From assembly GCA_018806985.1 (NCBI GenBank), contig JADANN010000465.1:1116001-1180000 (forward strand): a stretch of 64,000 nucleotides of DNA, in the 5' to 3' direction. The number at the start of each line of letters is the position of its first letter. Position 1 is the stretch's first letter. Of this stretch, positions 47,801 through 58,199 are shown piece after piece. Source of the stretch: Angiostrongylus vasorum (lineage: Eukaryota; Nematoda; Chromadorea; Rhabditida; Metastrongylidae). The position numbers and the translations under genes were made by a program. The notes beneath the pieces were generated by a model. The model saw nothing but the letters and a program-made list of their open reading frames with translations, searched no databases and had not been told where the DNA came from.

Positions 47801-50800
47801 CATGCTAATTAACTTCCCAGTGATAAAGCTTAAAAGATAAAGGACAGAGCTCTCGGGAGTTGATCAATCCCTGAGGGATGCGCCACGCATTCAACTTCAT
47901 TAGGCATCGTTTGGAGGTGAATGAATGCATATACGGCTTTTACAACGATTCGCACCGGTCTACCGATGTATCCAGTCAGTGCATCTATCCTCCCAGACAA
48001 GACTGGTACCAATTTGCCGACCCCGGAGGGATGGAAGGCTTGATGGGTCCATGGGCGCGAGATCGATTCCACGTCTGTGTTGCTGGGCGCCTCCCACCAC
48101 TGCGCCATACGCCTCCTTTCCCATTGATACACCAATAATCGGAAGGAAAAAATAAGTGAATAAAAGGCATTAAAAAAATTCTGCTGCACGCTCCACTACA
48201 AAAAACGATACTTGTGCTGAAAAAATAAAGAATCTGGTTTGTCTGGTCAATTTTCTGGATTTTTCTATGGTACCGTCATCTGATTTCTAGTCCGCCGCAC
48301 ACCAGCACATTCTCAGGAGTGACAGTGGAAGCCTTTTTTGCATAGCACAAAAAATCAGGATACGGGAAAATTTCAGCGCTATTACACTACGCCCACAGAC
48401 AAAATAAAAAGTAAAAAAATTTTAGCTATAGAAATTGATCGAGTGTACAAGCAAAGCAGGCTTCTTATCAGTTGTTTTTTCTTTATGATAACAATTTTTA
48501 GTTCCAAATGTCCTACGCTTGGAACCATTCGAAAAAAAATTCACTCGGAAATGTTCAATGAAGAAATAAAATGCTTATTACGGTAGCAAAGCGTTTTACT
48601 ACACTGTACTGCTGTGTAAATACAGACTTCTTATGTTAGGGAATTCAACAGTCATTCGTGAACCACTCGTTGTCGGTGAACAAACCAGTGGACGAAAATG
48701 CATCAGCAATCGTCTACAGTTTTTTCCTAATAGAGCTGTGTCAATAACACAAAATATAAAGATGACAGCGTTGGTGATTTCATTGCTCATGTATGTCAAC
48801 TTCGGGATTTATTCAGCTGTCACTTCATTCCCAGTAGACACAAAACTGAACCATTAGCGTGAACATGTTTACAGTTACCGTATTTGTCCCTGACTTTTAT
48901 TCATTTTCAATTTCAATACGTCTTTGAACTAAAACGCGATCACGCATGAAAATGCTATCGTTGAATGACCCAATGAATCCAAAGATGATGACGGCGACGA
49001 ATTAGCTGTTATTCTTTTAGTCCTACCAACAACCACAAAATACCGTATTTTTACACTAAGGAATAATTTCTAGTTTAACACAAACAGTCTGTAAGTGCGA
49101 AGGCACTCCAAACACATATCGTCAAAGTTTTATTAATTTTTAAAAGGGCATCAAAACATCGTGGACAGTAGTTAGACATACTCTGCGATATACACGCGTG
49201 ATCGTTGATTCAAACCTACGCAATGGCTAAGCCTCCCACACGCGTTCGAAAAATTAATACCAGGTTTGTCTGGGTCGATAGTCGCATCGATTGTACACAC
49301 CGGTAGGTTCCCGCAAGTCACCATGTAGGCCAAGTATGTACTCAACCACCTCTCCTACGATTCCTAATGGACTCGAATGCGCGCCGCATCCCTAAGGAAT
49401 CGATCAACGCCGAACGATTTTTTTCTTTGTTGTACACTTTATTTTATGCCTACTACAATTTTCACAGCAGGGTACTAAGCGAAATACAACCGAAACGTTG
49501 CTGAGATATTTGCAAAACTCTGGACCGCAGGCGTCTACGGTGGGGAACGAACGCGCTATTGTCCTTTCCGTGGAGTAACGCGTTCACCACCACACCATGC
49601 GGGTCCTTCGTTTCGCCTGTTTCTCAGCTAGTTCTATCGATCAGCGCCATCAGCAATCAGCCGTCAACGAATGATTTCAACTACAGCCTCAGCTTAACTG
49701 GGTTCAATGCCGATGTGGGCCTCCCCCGAGCAATCCCGTTGACGGTTGACCGCTGATGGCGCTGATCGATAGAACTAACTGAGAGACAGGCGAAACGAAG
49801 GACCCGCATGGTGTGGTGGTGAACGCGTTACTCCACGGAAAGGACAATAGCGCGTTCGTTCTCCACCACTGACACCCTGCGGTCCAGAGTTTTCCAAATA
49901 TCTCAGCAACGTTGTGGTTGTATTTCGCTTTTTTCTTTGTTTCATTAACATGTCGTTCAGCACAACAGGTTTCAAACAGGATGATACAGATATATGTAAG
50001 TCATCGTGGTTAGATATTACTGATTTCCACCTTTTACCCTTATAACGTCCGAAACCTATCACAGCATTCAGCACATGTGGGTTGTCTAATCCTTGAGCAT
50101 ATAACGGGTTCCTGGACGTGCTGACGATCACTGTCAAACAAACGCCAAAGCATTCGTGTTCAGCTGGATCGATCGTCAACCCCCGTTCACGTGATATTCA
50201 CCATATTGTAAGCGATGTTATCATTAATTTCAAGAAATTTCTTACCGTCTACGAATAGCTGCAAAAAAAATCCCAGACAGTAGCATAAAAATGTTGAGTA
50301 GCATTCTGTGTAAACAGATAAGCTCGTCTACCCTCCGCTATCCAAACTAACGTTTCGAAGATTTCAAAAGCCTGACTTTCACGTCCAGGAAAGTGTGGCA
50401 AAGGATTTGTAGAGACTATGCCATTGTGGTTAAAGAACTTGTTCCGCTCTATTTCATTCAGAACCGAGGTACCATATGACTATATTAATTTCATAATGAC
50501 CTAAAAACACAATTTCACGCATTATTTCCTCCCCCCCCAACCCAACAACAAAAATAATAAATTGGATGCTAGAGAAAAAAATGATGGGAACTAAATATAA
50601 ATTGGTCCCAGGTCGATAAATATTACATTCTGAGCTAAGACTAGTAAAAAAATTGTGCATAGTTATTGTAGATGTTGATAAGGCTGTCGCATATAAAAAA
50701 CAACTCCACAGCTACAAAAATTGGCGCTCCGTCTAGCCTAACCCGTTTAAAACATGATAGCAGCGCCTGATGAAAAGAAAAGGAATTGAAAAAATCCCAT

Positions 50801-53800
50801 ACATCTTCCCATAACCCAATGAGATGAAATGATGGGTAGAATGGGAAGACGACACTTTCCGTTATTAATCTGAAGGTCTCGTACAATTTTAATTCGACGG
50901 CACTGACAAGCATGAACGATTACAATAAAATGGGTATACAGTAATACTAAAGAAGATCTAACGCTTGGAATAATTGAAACTTTAAGTACAGCATCAATAC
51001 TATTATTGGTAGTCTAAAGTTTCACTGTCAGTGCAAATTCTATAACAATTAGTTGATTCGTTTTTGGTTGCCAACTCCTCTTTAGTTAAGAAGGGGCAAC
51101 TATAAGTCGCTTAGACCACAAACCAGAATACTTTTCAAGGCATTTCACGGCCATTTGAAAACCACTGCCTATTGGTTCAGAGTTTCCATATTAATAAAAT
51201 GATAAATTTGTCACAACAGAGACTGTATGAACTCTTGGTTAACCACTGAAAAAATTGACGTTAAGAAAATTTTTTGTATCATCAGTTACGCAGCTTTTCT
51301 GCATCCATTTATTTTTCTTTAACAAATCATAAACTTACGTTGTTTTTCTGTCATAGAAAAGTTAACTTGAAGTAGCAGAATGATAGATTACCGTCAGCAG
51401 AAAAGTACTTCACTTCAGCGTTTATACTACGATAAAGTTCGCTTAGTAATTTATCCCCTCAATCGTGGCAATGGAGGTGTTCATAGTTGTTCAAATGGTG
51501 ACGTATAGCCGAGTTTCCTCCACCTACAGAGAGACCACCGAAGTTGAAAAGGAGTTCTATATCTCCGTTCAGAAACTCACCTAAGAATGAACTATGTCAC
51601 GACAGAGCTGTACGAGATACCAATGGCTACGTTACTCGCCGAAGACAATAAGACTAAAGGTACATCATATCAGAAAACGTGAAATTCTTCACATCCGACG
51701 AGCGAACGAGGCCCAGTAGGCAGCTTAGATGGATGATGAGAACGAACGATGGGTTTACTGGTGGACGGTCGACGTAATCAACATAGACGGAGCTATGATG
51801 ACGAATATCAGAACGATGAAAAAAAGTGCCTTCGGTACCAGGTACATCATTTATCGATTTATCAAGACCGCAGCCGGTTAACGTTATCTCCAAACTCTTG
51901 GCACAGTGACTTCAGTAACAGTTCAGCAGATAAATGTAATAAAGCTGCGAAGGAAACTGAGTAAATAATCTAATATGTCTACACTGAATAATGGAGAATT
52001 CCTCCAGGGCGATGGCGATTTCATTGGCTACAGCAACTCTGACGATAGTCGGTCTACCGATGGAGAGTTAGAGTGGAAAAAATTAAGCGATCGTTCAACA
52101 AGTTAAAGGCGTTTCATTAATATGGTTTCAGAAAAACAGTGGAGAATTTCCTACTTCTCAATGAATTCGAGGAAAACTGAACGATTAGCTAAGAGAGTCC
52201 CAGATAACAAGATAAAATGTTAGCACTTATGTTGAACATGTTGGAGCTAATTGCAACCTTCCATCCACCATCATTCAACAGCGTCGACAGCATTTTATCA
52301 AGTTAAGGGAAAAACTACCTCAATTGCAAGAAGAGATTGTTTCAGTCTAATCTAAAACTCTAGAACTGCTAAGAGAAGAAGGTTGAGTGAGAGATGCAGA
52401 ATTTTTCACATACTACGTATGTACCTGGTCTACAACAGATGGCATTCCAATTTCCATCGATAAAAGCGATTTCCAGATGCTTGTTTCAATCCGTAGGATG
52501 AAATGTAAACCCAAACAGATCAGTAACAAGATTGGTAACACTTACGAGAGCTAACGAATATTAACAAACTAAAAAGAATATGTACCCCCGGAAAGGGTAA
52601 TAGCGAGTTCGGTCCCCACTGCAGACACTAGTGGTCCGGAGTTTTGCAAATACTTCAGGAACATTGTGGTTATATAACAAATATTATTTGCCTTAGTGGA
52701 AGGCAAGTAAGCATGTAGACAATTCCGCAAGAGTAGATAGTATTACGGTAGAGGATAAACGGTAACCAATTCATATAATCCCCTCGGGACATTATATCTC
52801 CACTATAAACTATTTTCTACAGTTTTGAGACATAAGCCAAAGAAAAAGTCTGGTTAGTGCAACAAAGGAGAAATAAAGTCCGTATGCTTTATGACTATAA
52901 TAAAATCGATCGACTTACTATGTGTCTTACAATACTGCGACATGTTTCGTTGATCGTCGTCGTAGTTGAACTCTATAAAATGTTAACTTTTACAAGATAG
53001 AACTGTTTATATTCTAAGTCGCCTAGATTTTATTCACTTTCAACTTCTTTTGTGAAATTAGTTAGCATGTCGCAGTGGTTTCAGTTGCAGTAGTCTATCT
53101 CCTTGTCCGGATGGTTTGTTTTTAGGCCATGGACTGGAACTTATAGCAAGAGCGAGAACGATGGCAGCTTACTGATATTCGCACTCAATGTTTGACAGAA
53201 CTGCAGATGAATCATAAGAAACGGTGTTAAAAAAGTAATGCTAATACGAATTCAGTTTTTTCGGACCGCTTTCAAAGAAATCCTAGAACGAAGGACATAA
53301 AAAGTCCGGTGGAGGCATTGCTGTTTACCAACCATATTCTTGAGGAATGAGAAAAAAAATGACAGCACCAAGATGAAAGCAAGCTTCCAGTGATCATCAG
53401 AGGAAAATTGGAACTGTCTTAAGCAGGCACTTTTGAAAATAGCTTAAAAAATGAATCACGATGACACAACTTTTACATCGTTACATCGCCTCTTCACTAT
53501 CAAGGTAAGATATGAAGCGACACCACCTCACCAGAGGCGGCCATAGTGCAGGTGATAATGAAAACTTGATCACAATGCATATGCATTAGTGAAAAATTCC
53601 AGTGAAACTTCTGCAAAGTCAACAGCACTGTCACCTTCTTCTCAAGCAATATCAGTGAACAACAGACAATAAACAACACACTGAACGAAAGCAAACGACA
53701 AAAGTGAGAATGAATCCAAAAAAAGACTCACTTAATAAAAGGTTTTGTTAAGATTGGGAACGAACCTTAAAATTCAGATAGACAGCACTTTCGCTGAGAA

Positions 53801-56070
53801 GACCTTGAACTATTTGTACTGTAGGATTTATTACGTTGTTATGGATTTGATGGCTGTCAACAGTAGAGGAAATTTCATGAATAAATTGTAAGATCCAGAG
53901 CTTCACGCTTAGTTGATTCAAAAGTTGTGGCAGGTCCTCGCAATTTTCCCAGACGTTGGCTGACAAGTCAACCACTTTAAATTTTCCCCAGCAGAATATA
54001 ATCAGCATACACAAACTTTCGACAAGGATCCTTAAATCTGGAAGCAGAAAGATACATGGTAAAAAAAACAAGATTCAAGAAAAGATGTATCAGAAAGATT
54101 CCACAGAATGAGTGAAACCCAGGAGAATGGCAGGCTTGTAGTGCATTTTAATCAGATATAGGTTCTGTTGAATCCAAACTTTTGAATAGGAAGTAGAACA
54201 CAAAGGTGTCACCACTGACGTAACGAACCAGCACTATTCGGGACAACAGTCGAGAAAGAAGATAGTTAGCGGAAAAATGCATTACGGTGTATACGATTCA
54301 TCATGGTTGTCGCGAAGCATACAAAGTGCTAGTACCACTGCTACTGTTGTGATCACTATTATTATCACTATTGCTAGTATCATTAATACTGTTGGTAATT
54401 TTTTTTACGAAATGTCATTGTGTTGATATCAAGCTACATCTCACCAACCCGGATCGTCAGGCATCTTCGATTCTTTAACGATCACTGGTGCTCGGTGGCT
54501 CGACTGTGGAAGGCTGTACAAAGCAATGCGGTATTCTCCTGAGAATTTGAATAAACTCTCGGAGGTGAAGTGAAAACGGGGCTGAAACATTCTAATGAGG
54601 CCAACGTTTCAACGGTAAAAAAGACTAATAAAGAGCTCTAAAAGAAGTTCAATGAATGAATTTAAGCTACAGAACGGATCGCATACTATGGTATTTACTA
54701 CACAATTAATAAAATAGTTCCGTTCTAGACTAGGGTGTTAGAAGAAACAGTCTGCGTTAGTCTAAGATGAGTAGGATATACTTAATTAACAGTGAACACT
54801 AATTAATTAACACTAACACTGAAGACATACACCCACAAACAAACAAACAAACAAATCAACAAGACAAGAATAAAGCAACAAAACACCATCCATAAAACAG
54901 CAAACTGACCGATGTTAAGTCTTGTGTCCATCCGAAATCCGAGACGTTGAACACGAAACACCGACTGCTGTCGCTGTCGTTGATTTGGAGCTTGAACGCC
55001 TTCAGGAAAACTGAATTACCTAGAAATTGACAGGATGAAGTTCGGAATGACAAGGTGAAGAAAAAGGTACAAATACTACTAGCAAAAATACTAACGTAGT
55101 AAGTGATGTGAATTTTTCATTTAATTAGGTGGAGATGCAAAACGATATATTTCAAGATTCGATTCAACTTTATTCTTTTACAGAAAACAATGTGGTAAAT
55201 CAACAGAACGCATACAACGAGAAAAAAACCTTCAATGCTATTTGTAAGGGAATTCTAATTTGCATAGTATATATTACGCCAGTATTACTGTATACTTCCT
55301 CAGCCTGGCACGAATGCATCGACATGTTGTGGCGTTACGGTCTCACCAGGCTACCGCGACGCGACAGCACGCATAGTTTGCGATTGGTGGTGGATTTATC
55401 CAAATTTTTGTAACTGTACATTTCCATGTTATTCTGCCTTGTACTGTATGCAACTTACTTTTCGGTGATATCTGCCATGAGACATCGACGTGTAGTTGAT
55501 GACGTTCTCTTCGAGCCATTGCCTTCGCAAACGCTTCCACACGGACGTCATGAGCTTCAGCGGGCTCATGGCCAGGTGCGACGTCTTCGAAGAGTTTTTT
55601 GCCACAATCAACTATAACGCAAAACGGTCTTTACTTAAATAATGGTAAAAGAATTGTGCGTGGTAGACCAGAAGTAAATGGAGTAAAGAAAAGGTTCATA
55701 GCTTAATTGAAATAAATGCTGTTTTCTAAGGTGACCCAATTTAAAGGCAGAGTTAATAGTTCTTATAAACAAAGGAATTCACTTAGATTCCGGAATTAGA
55801 TCGGATGTAAGAAATTCACATACCGACATGAACTGAGCATGAGATTTCTTTGTTATGAGGATCCGAACAGTCAAACTGGAAGCTGGACACATTCATTGGT
55901 TTCGGACTTGTTGGTAAAACCGTGCTGACTAGATCAACGGCTACCGAAGTACTGCCGAAAGTACTGCCGTCATATGGAAACTGTTCCGTGGTATTTTCCA
56001 CAAGCGTGTCACTGAGAACGGCGTCGTGAAGTGTAGCCGAAATCAGCAGTATCGTTGCCAGTACGGTCAT
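35435..56070 (-). CDS. Interleukin-17-receptor-like type I membrane protein with SEFIR domain
   Basis: Minus-strand exons with consistent phases: 56070-55824, 55611-55459, 55019-54910, 53610-53532, then one or more unresolved exons (candidate 50163-about 50038), 45001-44825, 44612-44484, 42934-42802, 41888-41813, 40941-40839, 39060-39030, 38807-38701, 37989-37912, 37094-36964, 36173-35435 (stop). Domain order: signal peptide, D1 fibronectin-like ectodomain, D2 ectodomain, one transmembrane helix, SEFIR domain, acidic cytoplasmic tail. This is the order in IL-17 receptors (ILCR-1/ILCR-2 in C. elegans), which pair as receptors for IL-17-like cytokines and signal through SEFIR-SEFIR contact with an Act1-like adaptor. 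I cannot say which paralogue it is. About 2.4 kb of identified coding sequence spans 20.6 kb because most introns hold SINEs, palindromes or family E repeats. Confidence 0.85.
36425..36795 (-). repeat. Family E repeat copy in a receptor intron
   Basis: Reversed copy: cgtcctcactagttgtgcgg, tggtattggtttactcttag, cgccggactccttatcagct and agccacgatgaggcagtaaa. It lies between the SEFIR exon at 36964 and the last exon at 36173. Confidence 0.8.
38043..38570. repeat. SINE-B inverted pair in a receptor intron
   Basis: The left arm (reversed) has gatgccgagatatctgcaaa and gcgctattaccctttccggg. The right arm at 38390-38570 has agagacaggtgagacgaagg and ggataatagcgcgttcgttc. It lies between the SEFIR exons at 38701 and 37989, so a very long intronic hairpin is possible. 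Confidence 0.8.
39030..39060 (-). CDS. 31-nt micro-exon leading into the SEFIR domain
   Basis: The acceptor is cggctag and the donor is CCGA/gtaaga. It encodes ECRVYRTLPP plus one base that completes Asn with the next exon. Its phase-0 start fits the transmembrane exon and its phase-1 end fits the exon at 38807, giving YAKRGK-ECRVYRTLPP-NPTSVLIVYS. This matches the short proline-containing linker before the first SEFIR strand in IL-17RA. Confidence 0.75.
39935..40218 (-). repeat. SINE-A copy in an intron of the IL-17-receptor-like gene
   Basis: Reversed copy: gaccaatcccctgagggatg on the left and aaccactgcgccacagacgc on the right. It lies between the transmembrane exon and the 31-nt micro-exon, in the sense orientation of that gene. 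Confidence 0.85.
40839..41888 (-). CDS. IL-17-receptor-like gene: stalk and transmembrane exons
   Basis: Exon 41888-41813 encodes the extracellular stalk IEKPTPVINSTIPTIIHSRD (one NST glycosylation sequon) and ends TG, completed to Trp by the next exon. Exon 40941-40839 encodes VYAVVIALCLLFALCAIISM then LLMFYRKYAKRGK. This is one hydrophobic helix of about 23 residues followed by a basic stop-transfer segment, fixing a type I topology with the N-terminus outside. Confidence 0.85.
41075..41145 (+). repeat. SINE-C head fragment
   Basis: Only the tRNA-like head is present: cgggtatggtagtgatgctg and gattacgagcacggtgctgg. Confidence 0.5.
41250..41525 (+). repeat. Diverged SINE-A copy
   Basis: The head gcgcgtagcccagtggatgg and the B-box-like tcgtcgattcgaaaacgc are recognisable. 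The body and 3' part (atatgcattcagtcacca) are diverged. Confidence 0.7.
42115..42675. repeat. SINE-B head-to-head palindrome in a receptor intron
   Basis: The left arm (42115-42310) and right arm (42490-42675) are inverted copies: ggaccgcaggtgcctatggt against accataggcacctgcggtcc. The shared variant bases show that the arms were copied from each other or gene-converted. The spacer has gtcagcgggattgatctggg and its inverse. Confidence 0.85.
42802..45001 (-). CDS. IL-17-receptor-like gene: D2 ectodomain exons
   Basis: Exons 45001-44825, 44612-44484 and 42934-42802. They encode RRIVLQSITRTIQVEFVG, the APPHFCFEEYE/VRLLDETG junction, KVLYFGEYNFTGLE, and YGVDYIPSVIPVEMSSDGRC followed by LCPTSEQHGACSCIAADWKR. 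The order (W...strand...F-x-C-F-E...strand...Y-x-V-x-V-x-P...cysteine cluster) follows D2 of IL-17RA, ending with the juxtamembrane cysteines. Donors are gtgagg, gtaagt and gtgagt. Phases are 0, 0 and 1. Confidence 0.8.
42988..43011. repeat. TTTA microsatellite
   Basis: About six tandem TTTA units (tatttatttatttatttat), in a receptor intron. Confidence 0.9.
43648..43806 (+). repeat. Partial SINE-A copy
   Basis: Recognised by cctgcaatacacaa, tcgttcgaacctttgcc and aattggtgccaaacttgttt, then ggtcggatatgcatacag. The 3' part is missing. The open minus frame here is not a gene. Confidence 0.6.
46030..46180 (-). repeat. Diverged SINE-B variant
   Basis: Reversed fragment: ttcttcacggcagggtttga, cgatgctgagatattcgcga, then ggaccctaggccagatcaaa as in the 13.9 kb variant. 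Confidence 0.6.
46490..46665 (-). repeat. SINE-B copy
   Basis: Reversed copy: acaaccacaacgatgctgag, tccggaccgcaggtatatgc, gaacgcgctattaccctttc and ccacaccatgcgggtccttc. Confidence 0.85.
47842..48120 (-). repeat. SINE-A copy
   Basis: Reversed copy: ggagttgatcaatccctgag on the left and cccaccactgcgccatacgc on the right. It lies in an intron of the IL-17-receptor-like gene. Confidence 0.85.
49146..49425 (+). repeat. Old SINE-A copy
   Basis: The diverged head (cgtggacagtagttagacat, cgttgattcaaacct) and the 3' part gccgcatccctaaggaatcg then atcaacgccgaacg are recognisable. A SINE-B pair follows directly. Confidence 0.65.
49430..49935. repeat. SINE-B head-to-head palindrome in a receptor intron
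   Basis: The left arm is reversed (gaacgcgctattgtcctttc, tctcagctagttctatcgat). The right arm is direct (gatcgatagaactaactgag, ggacaatagcgcgttcgttc). The spacer carries gcgccatcagcaatcag and its inverse ttgaccgctgatggcgc. It is next to the candidate ectodomain exon at 50.1 kb. Confidence 0.85.
50038..50163 (-). CDS. Candidate ectodomain exon of the IL-17-receptor-like gene
   Basis: An open minus frame begins after a gatccag acceptor in the phase needed by the 53532 donor. It contains AEHECFGVCLTVIVSTSRNP and HVLNAVIGFGRYKG. The donor is uncertain: G/gtaaaa at 50038 is one choice, and the frame stays open to 49775 through a SINE-B. Cysteines and beta-strand-like sequence suit an ectodomain, but homology to the D1-D2 linker is not obvious. 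A second possible exon is 45387-45306, where a cag acceptor and a CCACTG/gttagc donor enclose an open frame. Confidence 0.35.
51976..52560 (+). other. Unexplained broken coding-like stretch
   Basis: It starts MSTLNNGEFLQGDGDFIGYS and continues DDSRSTDGELEWKKLSDRST before a stop. Short in-order frames follow, such as QQRRQHFIKLREKLPQLQEE and FFTYYVCTWSTTDGIPISID, separated by stops. The pattern suggests a decayed gag-like or cellular gene relic on the plus strand inside an intron of the minus-strand receptor gene. No family was recognised. Confidence 0.3.
52585..52700 (+). repeat. SINE-B fragment
   Basis: Contains cccggaaagggtaatagcga, gcagacactagtggtccgga and ttttgcaaatacttcaggaa. The 5' part is missing. 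Confidence 0.7.
53532..53610 (-). CDS. IL-17-receptor-like gene: D1 exon 4
   Basis: The acceptor is ctttgcag and the donor is TCTG/gtgagg, phase 0 to 1. The peptide KFHWNFSLMHMHCDQVFIIT plus CTMAAS corresponds to the W-x-F-x-F ... Y-x-V-x-V strands that close D1 of IL-17 receptors. What follows (phase 1) is not settled. A frame at 50163 continues in phase and may be next, but a further exon could lie between 53.5 and 50.2 kb. Confidence 0.7.
54836..54857. repeat. AAAC microsatellite
   Basis: Tandem AAAC units (acaaacaaacaaacaaac) about 50 bp downstream of the receptor exon ending at 54910, reading on the minus strand. Confidence 0.85.
54910..56070 (-). CDS. IL-17-receptor-like gene: signal peptide and first D1 exons
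   Basis: Exon 1 (56070-55824) begins MTVLATILLISATLHDAVLS, a signal peptide with cleavage likely after LS. N-glycosylation sequons NTT and NVS follow, then a DCSDPHNKEISCSVHV cysteine pair. The donor is gtatgt, phase 1. Exon 2 (55611-55459) starts with DCGKKLFEDVAPGHEP and ends RHQLHVDVSWQISPK, donor gtaagt. Exon 3 (55019-54910) has NSVFLKAFKLQINDSDSSRC then FVFNVSDFGWTQDLTS. The pattern resembles D1 of IL-17RA (N-C-x-V, then W-x-L in the B strand, then C-V-x-F-E-F). Confidence 0.8.
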
Positions 56071-56461
56071 TTAAATTGCATTCCTCATTGGTGCACTGTA
56101 AATTTTTCCAATAAAAATTCAAATGCGAAAAAAAGCAAGGAAGGCAACCATAATGTAGATACTGTAGCGGAAGACAATAAAGAACAGAAAGAACAAAACA
56201 ATAGAATTCCATGGGAAAACATTGAAACCGTCACGAGTTTGAAACTGTTGTGCTGACAAGGAAGTACGCAATGATACTGAATCGACAAAAAAAGAAAACG
56301 TAGAGTGTTTCCATTCAAGGTGCAAGAAGTTTGAAAAGTTTTACATATCTTATCTCATGAGCGATATAATACAGTGTTTCACCTTCATCCTACTTCTTTT
56401 TACTTACTACTACTGTTCTATAATTAAAGTCTTGTTTGTGTAATATAAGCGCTAAGACCAT

Positions 56462-56812
56462 ACATATGCTGGTCATCACGAGCACGGTGCTGGTTCGATC
56501 GCGTTCCGGGCCCACCAAGCCTCTCATCCTTCCGGCTTCGGGAACATGATGCCGGACTCTTCTGGAAAAAACTTCACTCTCTACAATCCAAGTGGGAACG
56601 CTCTAGCCCGGCTACCTCAGGACTCCTGGGAGAATCAACTCCACCAGCATTCTACGACATTCAAGATGGAAGGAAAATCCCTCAAGCAGCAGCCGAAGTC
56701 ATACATAAAAGTTGGAAGACTTTTGTGGATGAATGATGCGAGGAAACGAATCGAATGTGAGAAGTGCTGGTATTCGCATAGTAGCTGCGAAAGATGGGTC
56801 GTATAAAAAAAC

Positions 56813-56870
<58 letters not shown>
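56462..56870 (+). repeat. SINE-C copy ending in a TA microsatellite
   Basis: Contains gagcacggtgctggttcgat, tgggagaatcaactccacca, gcgaggaaacgaatcgaatg and gatgggtcgtataaaaaaac, followed directly by about 50 bp of TA repeats (56817-56868). The microsatellite therefore grew from the SINE tail. Low-complexity Tyr-Ile frames on both strands are artefacts. Confidence 0.8.
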
Positions 56871-56873
<3 letters not shown>

Positions 56874-57594
56874 CTACAAATACAAATATATATACATATA
56901 AGCATAGAGATAATCATAACAACGCCACTCGGGATTGAAATATATAGGAATAAAATTGTAATTCTACTATTTTTACTAGATCGACAGGAAATGCACACCG
57001 AAATGATATACAATGTAGACAAGAAACTTTCAGTAGTGTGATCGCATCAGTCCTGTTGGTAATGGGATGAAAGATAATATTCTATATAAGGAATTGAGCC
57101 TAAGCTTCTGTTCAAGTCGTGTATTTCGTTCTGGGAATGAAACGATGTGTAATCAATGTTCTAGACAAATGAGCTAACTCGAAGTTGTTAGACAAAGAAT
57201 TGTTGAGCTAAGTTTCCCACGTTTTCATTTTGGATGATGGCAACAGATCTACAACCGTCGTGAACTGAATGGCACCGCCGAGTTGGGTTTCTTCACTCTA
57301 ATCCGCTACAGCATACAACTCGTTGCGAGAACGAAGATGCACATCGCAAGGGCGAACGGCTGTGAACCATCAACTCCGAATCAGTGCGGCTCTGAAGAAG
57401 CCGAACACACCTTTCCATACCAGCCTCGTGCTAGTTCAGTAATCTAGAGGAAATATCGACTGTTCTTGCCAAGATTTAATAGAATTCCAGTTTTAAAACA
57501 ATATGTATAATAAGTCGGAAAGAAAAGGAGACCAAGAATTACAACAGGTAAGGAAGTTTTGTAAAGGATAAACATTGCTGAAACGTTCCAAACT

Positions 57595-57800
57595 AGATGT
57601 AGATATATTTCTTTTTTTAACAGTTTGCAAGAAATCTGTCGACGTAGAACTGCAAATATGAGGCGTCCTGCACTTGATTCGTTTCCTAGCATCCATAATA
57701 TACGAACTCCTTAGAATCCTGGGATGGCTGTACTTCAGCGCTCCCAGTTCCTCAGCATACTCAGTAGTTTGTGGATCGGAAGGATCATTTTCCAAATAAT
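57595..57800 (-). repeat. SINE-C fragment
   Basis: Reversed: cacttgattcgtttcctagc and atcctgggatggctgtac match the 3' half of the family. Confidence 0.55.
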
Positions 57801-57928
57801 CCTGGCATCATTATGTCGAACTAGAGTGGATGTGGAAGCTTTCTTGGCCTGGATTGGAATCTCCAGTCATCTTTAAGCACTGCGCCTACAATGCCAAAAA
57901 GACAGAAAACTACGAATTTAGTAATAGA

Positions 57929-58130
57929 TCCCAGGATCGACTTTCTATTAACCTCGGCATTGGATTACAAATCCATCGTTTTCTTTCTCAGCAATTGCGA
58001 GTTTGTTAAACAGCATACGTTTACTTCCATACAATAACACACATACAACACAATCGTAGCTGACGTTTCGGCAGAATTCGTCAGAGCCGCTTTTCACCTG
58101 TCTTCCACCGAGAAAGACAGGGTGAAAAAA
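57929..58130 (-). mobile_element. Hairpin element, one arm with tail
   Basis: The reversed tail cgactttctattaacctcgg at 57934 is followed by an arm with cagcaattgcgagtttgtt, acagcatacgtttacttcca and gctgacgtttcggcagaatt. The second arm is mostly missing. It belongs to the same subfamily as the 23.8 and 31.1 kb copies. Confidence 0.7.
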
Positions 58131-58199
58131 ACTACGAATTTAGACAAAAATTCTCTCGAAGAATCAACCTAGCAAAACCTTGCAAAGACAATACGTGTT

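Noticed and set aside
47878..48189. Overlapping frames on both strands as genes
   Set aside because: These are read-through of a SINE-A; near-identical peptides appear at every copy of the family.
48633..48857. Small secreted peptide (hydrophobic stretch TALVISLLMYVNFG)
   Set aside because: No splice or homology support; it ends 32 codons after its second ATG without a processing motif.
53748..54071. 93-codon minus frame as a receptor D1 exon
   Set aside because: An open frame after a cttccag acceptor, but the neighbouring exons 54910 and 53610 already join in phase and match D1 without it.
56699..57041. Tyr-Ile-rich proteins on both strands
   Set aside because: They are translations of the TA microsatellite and the SINE-C end.
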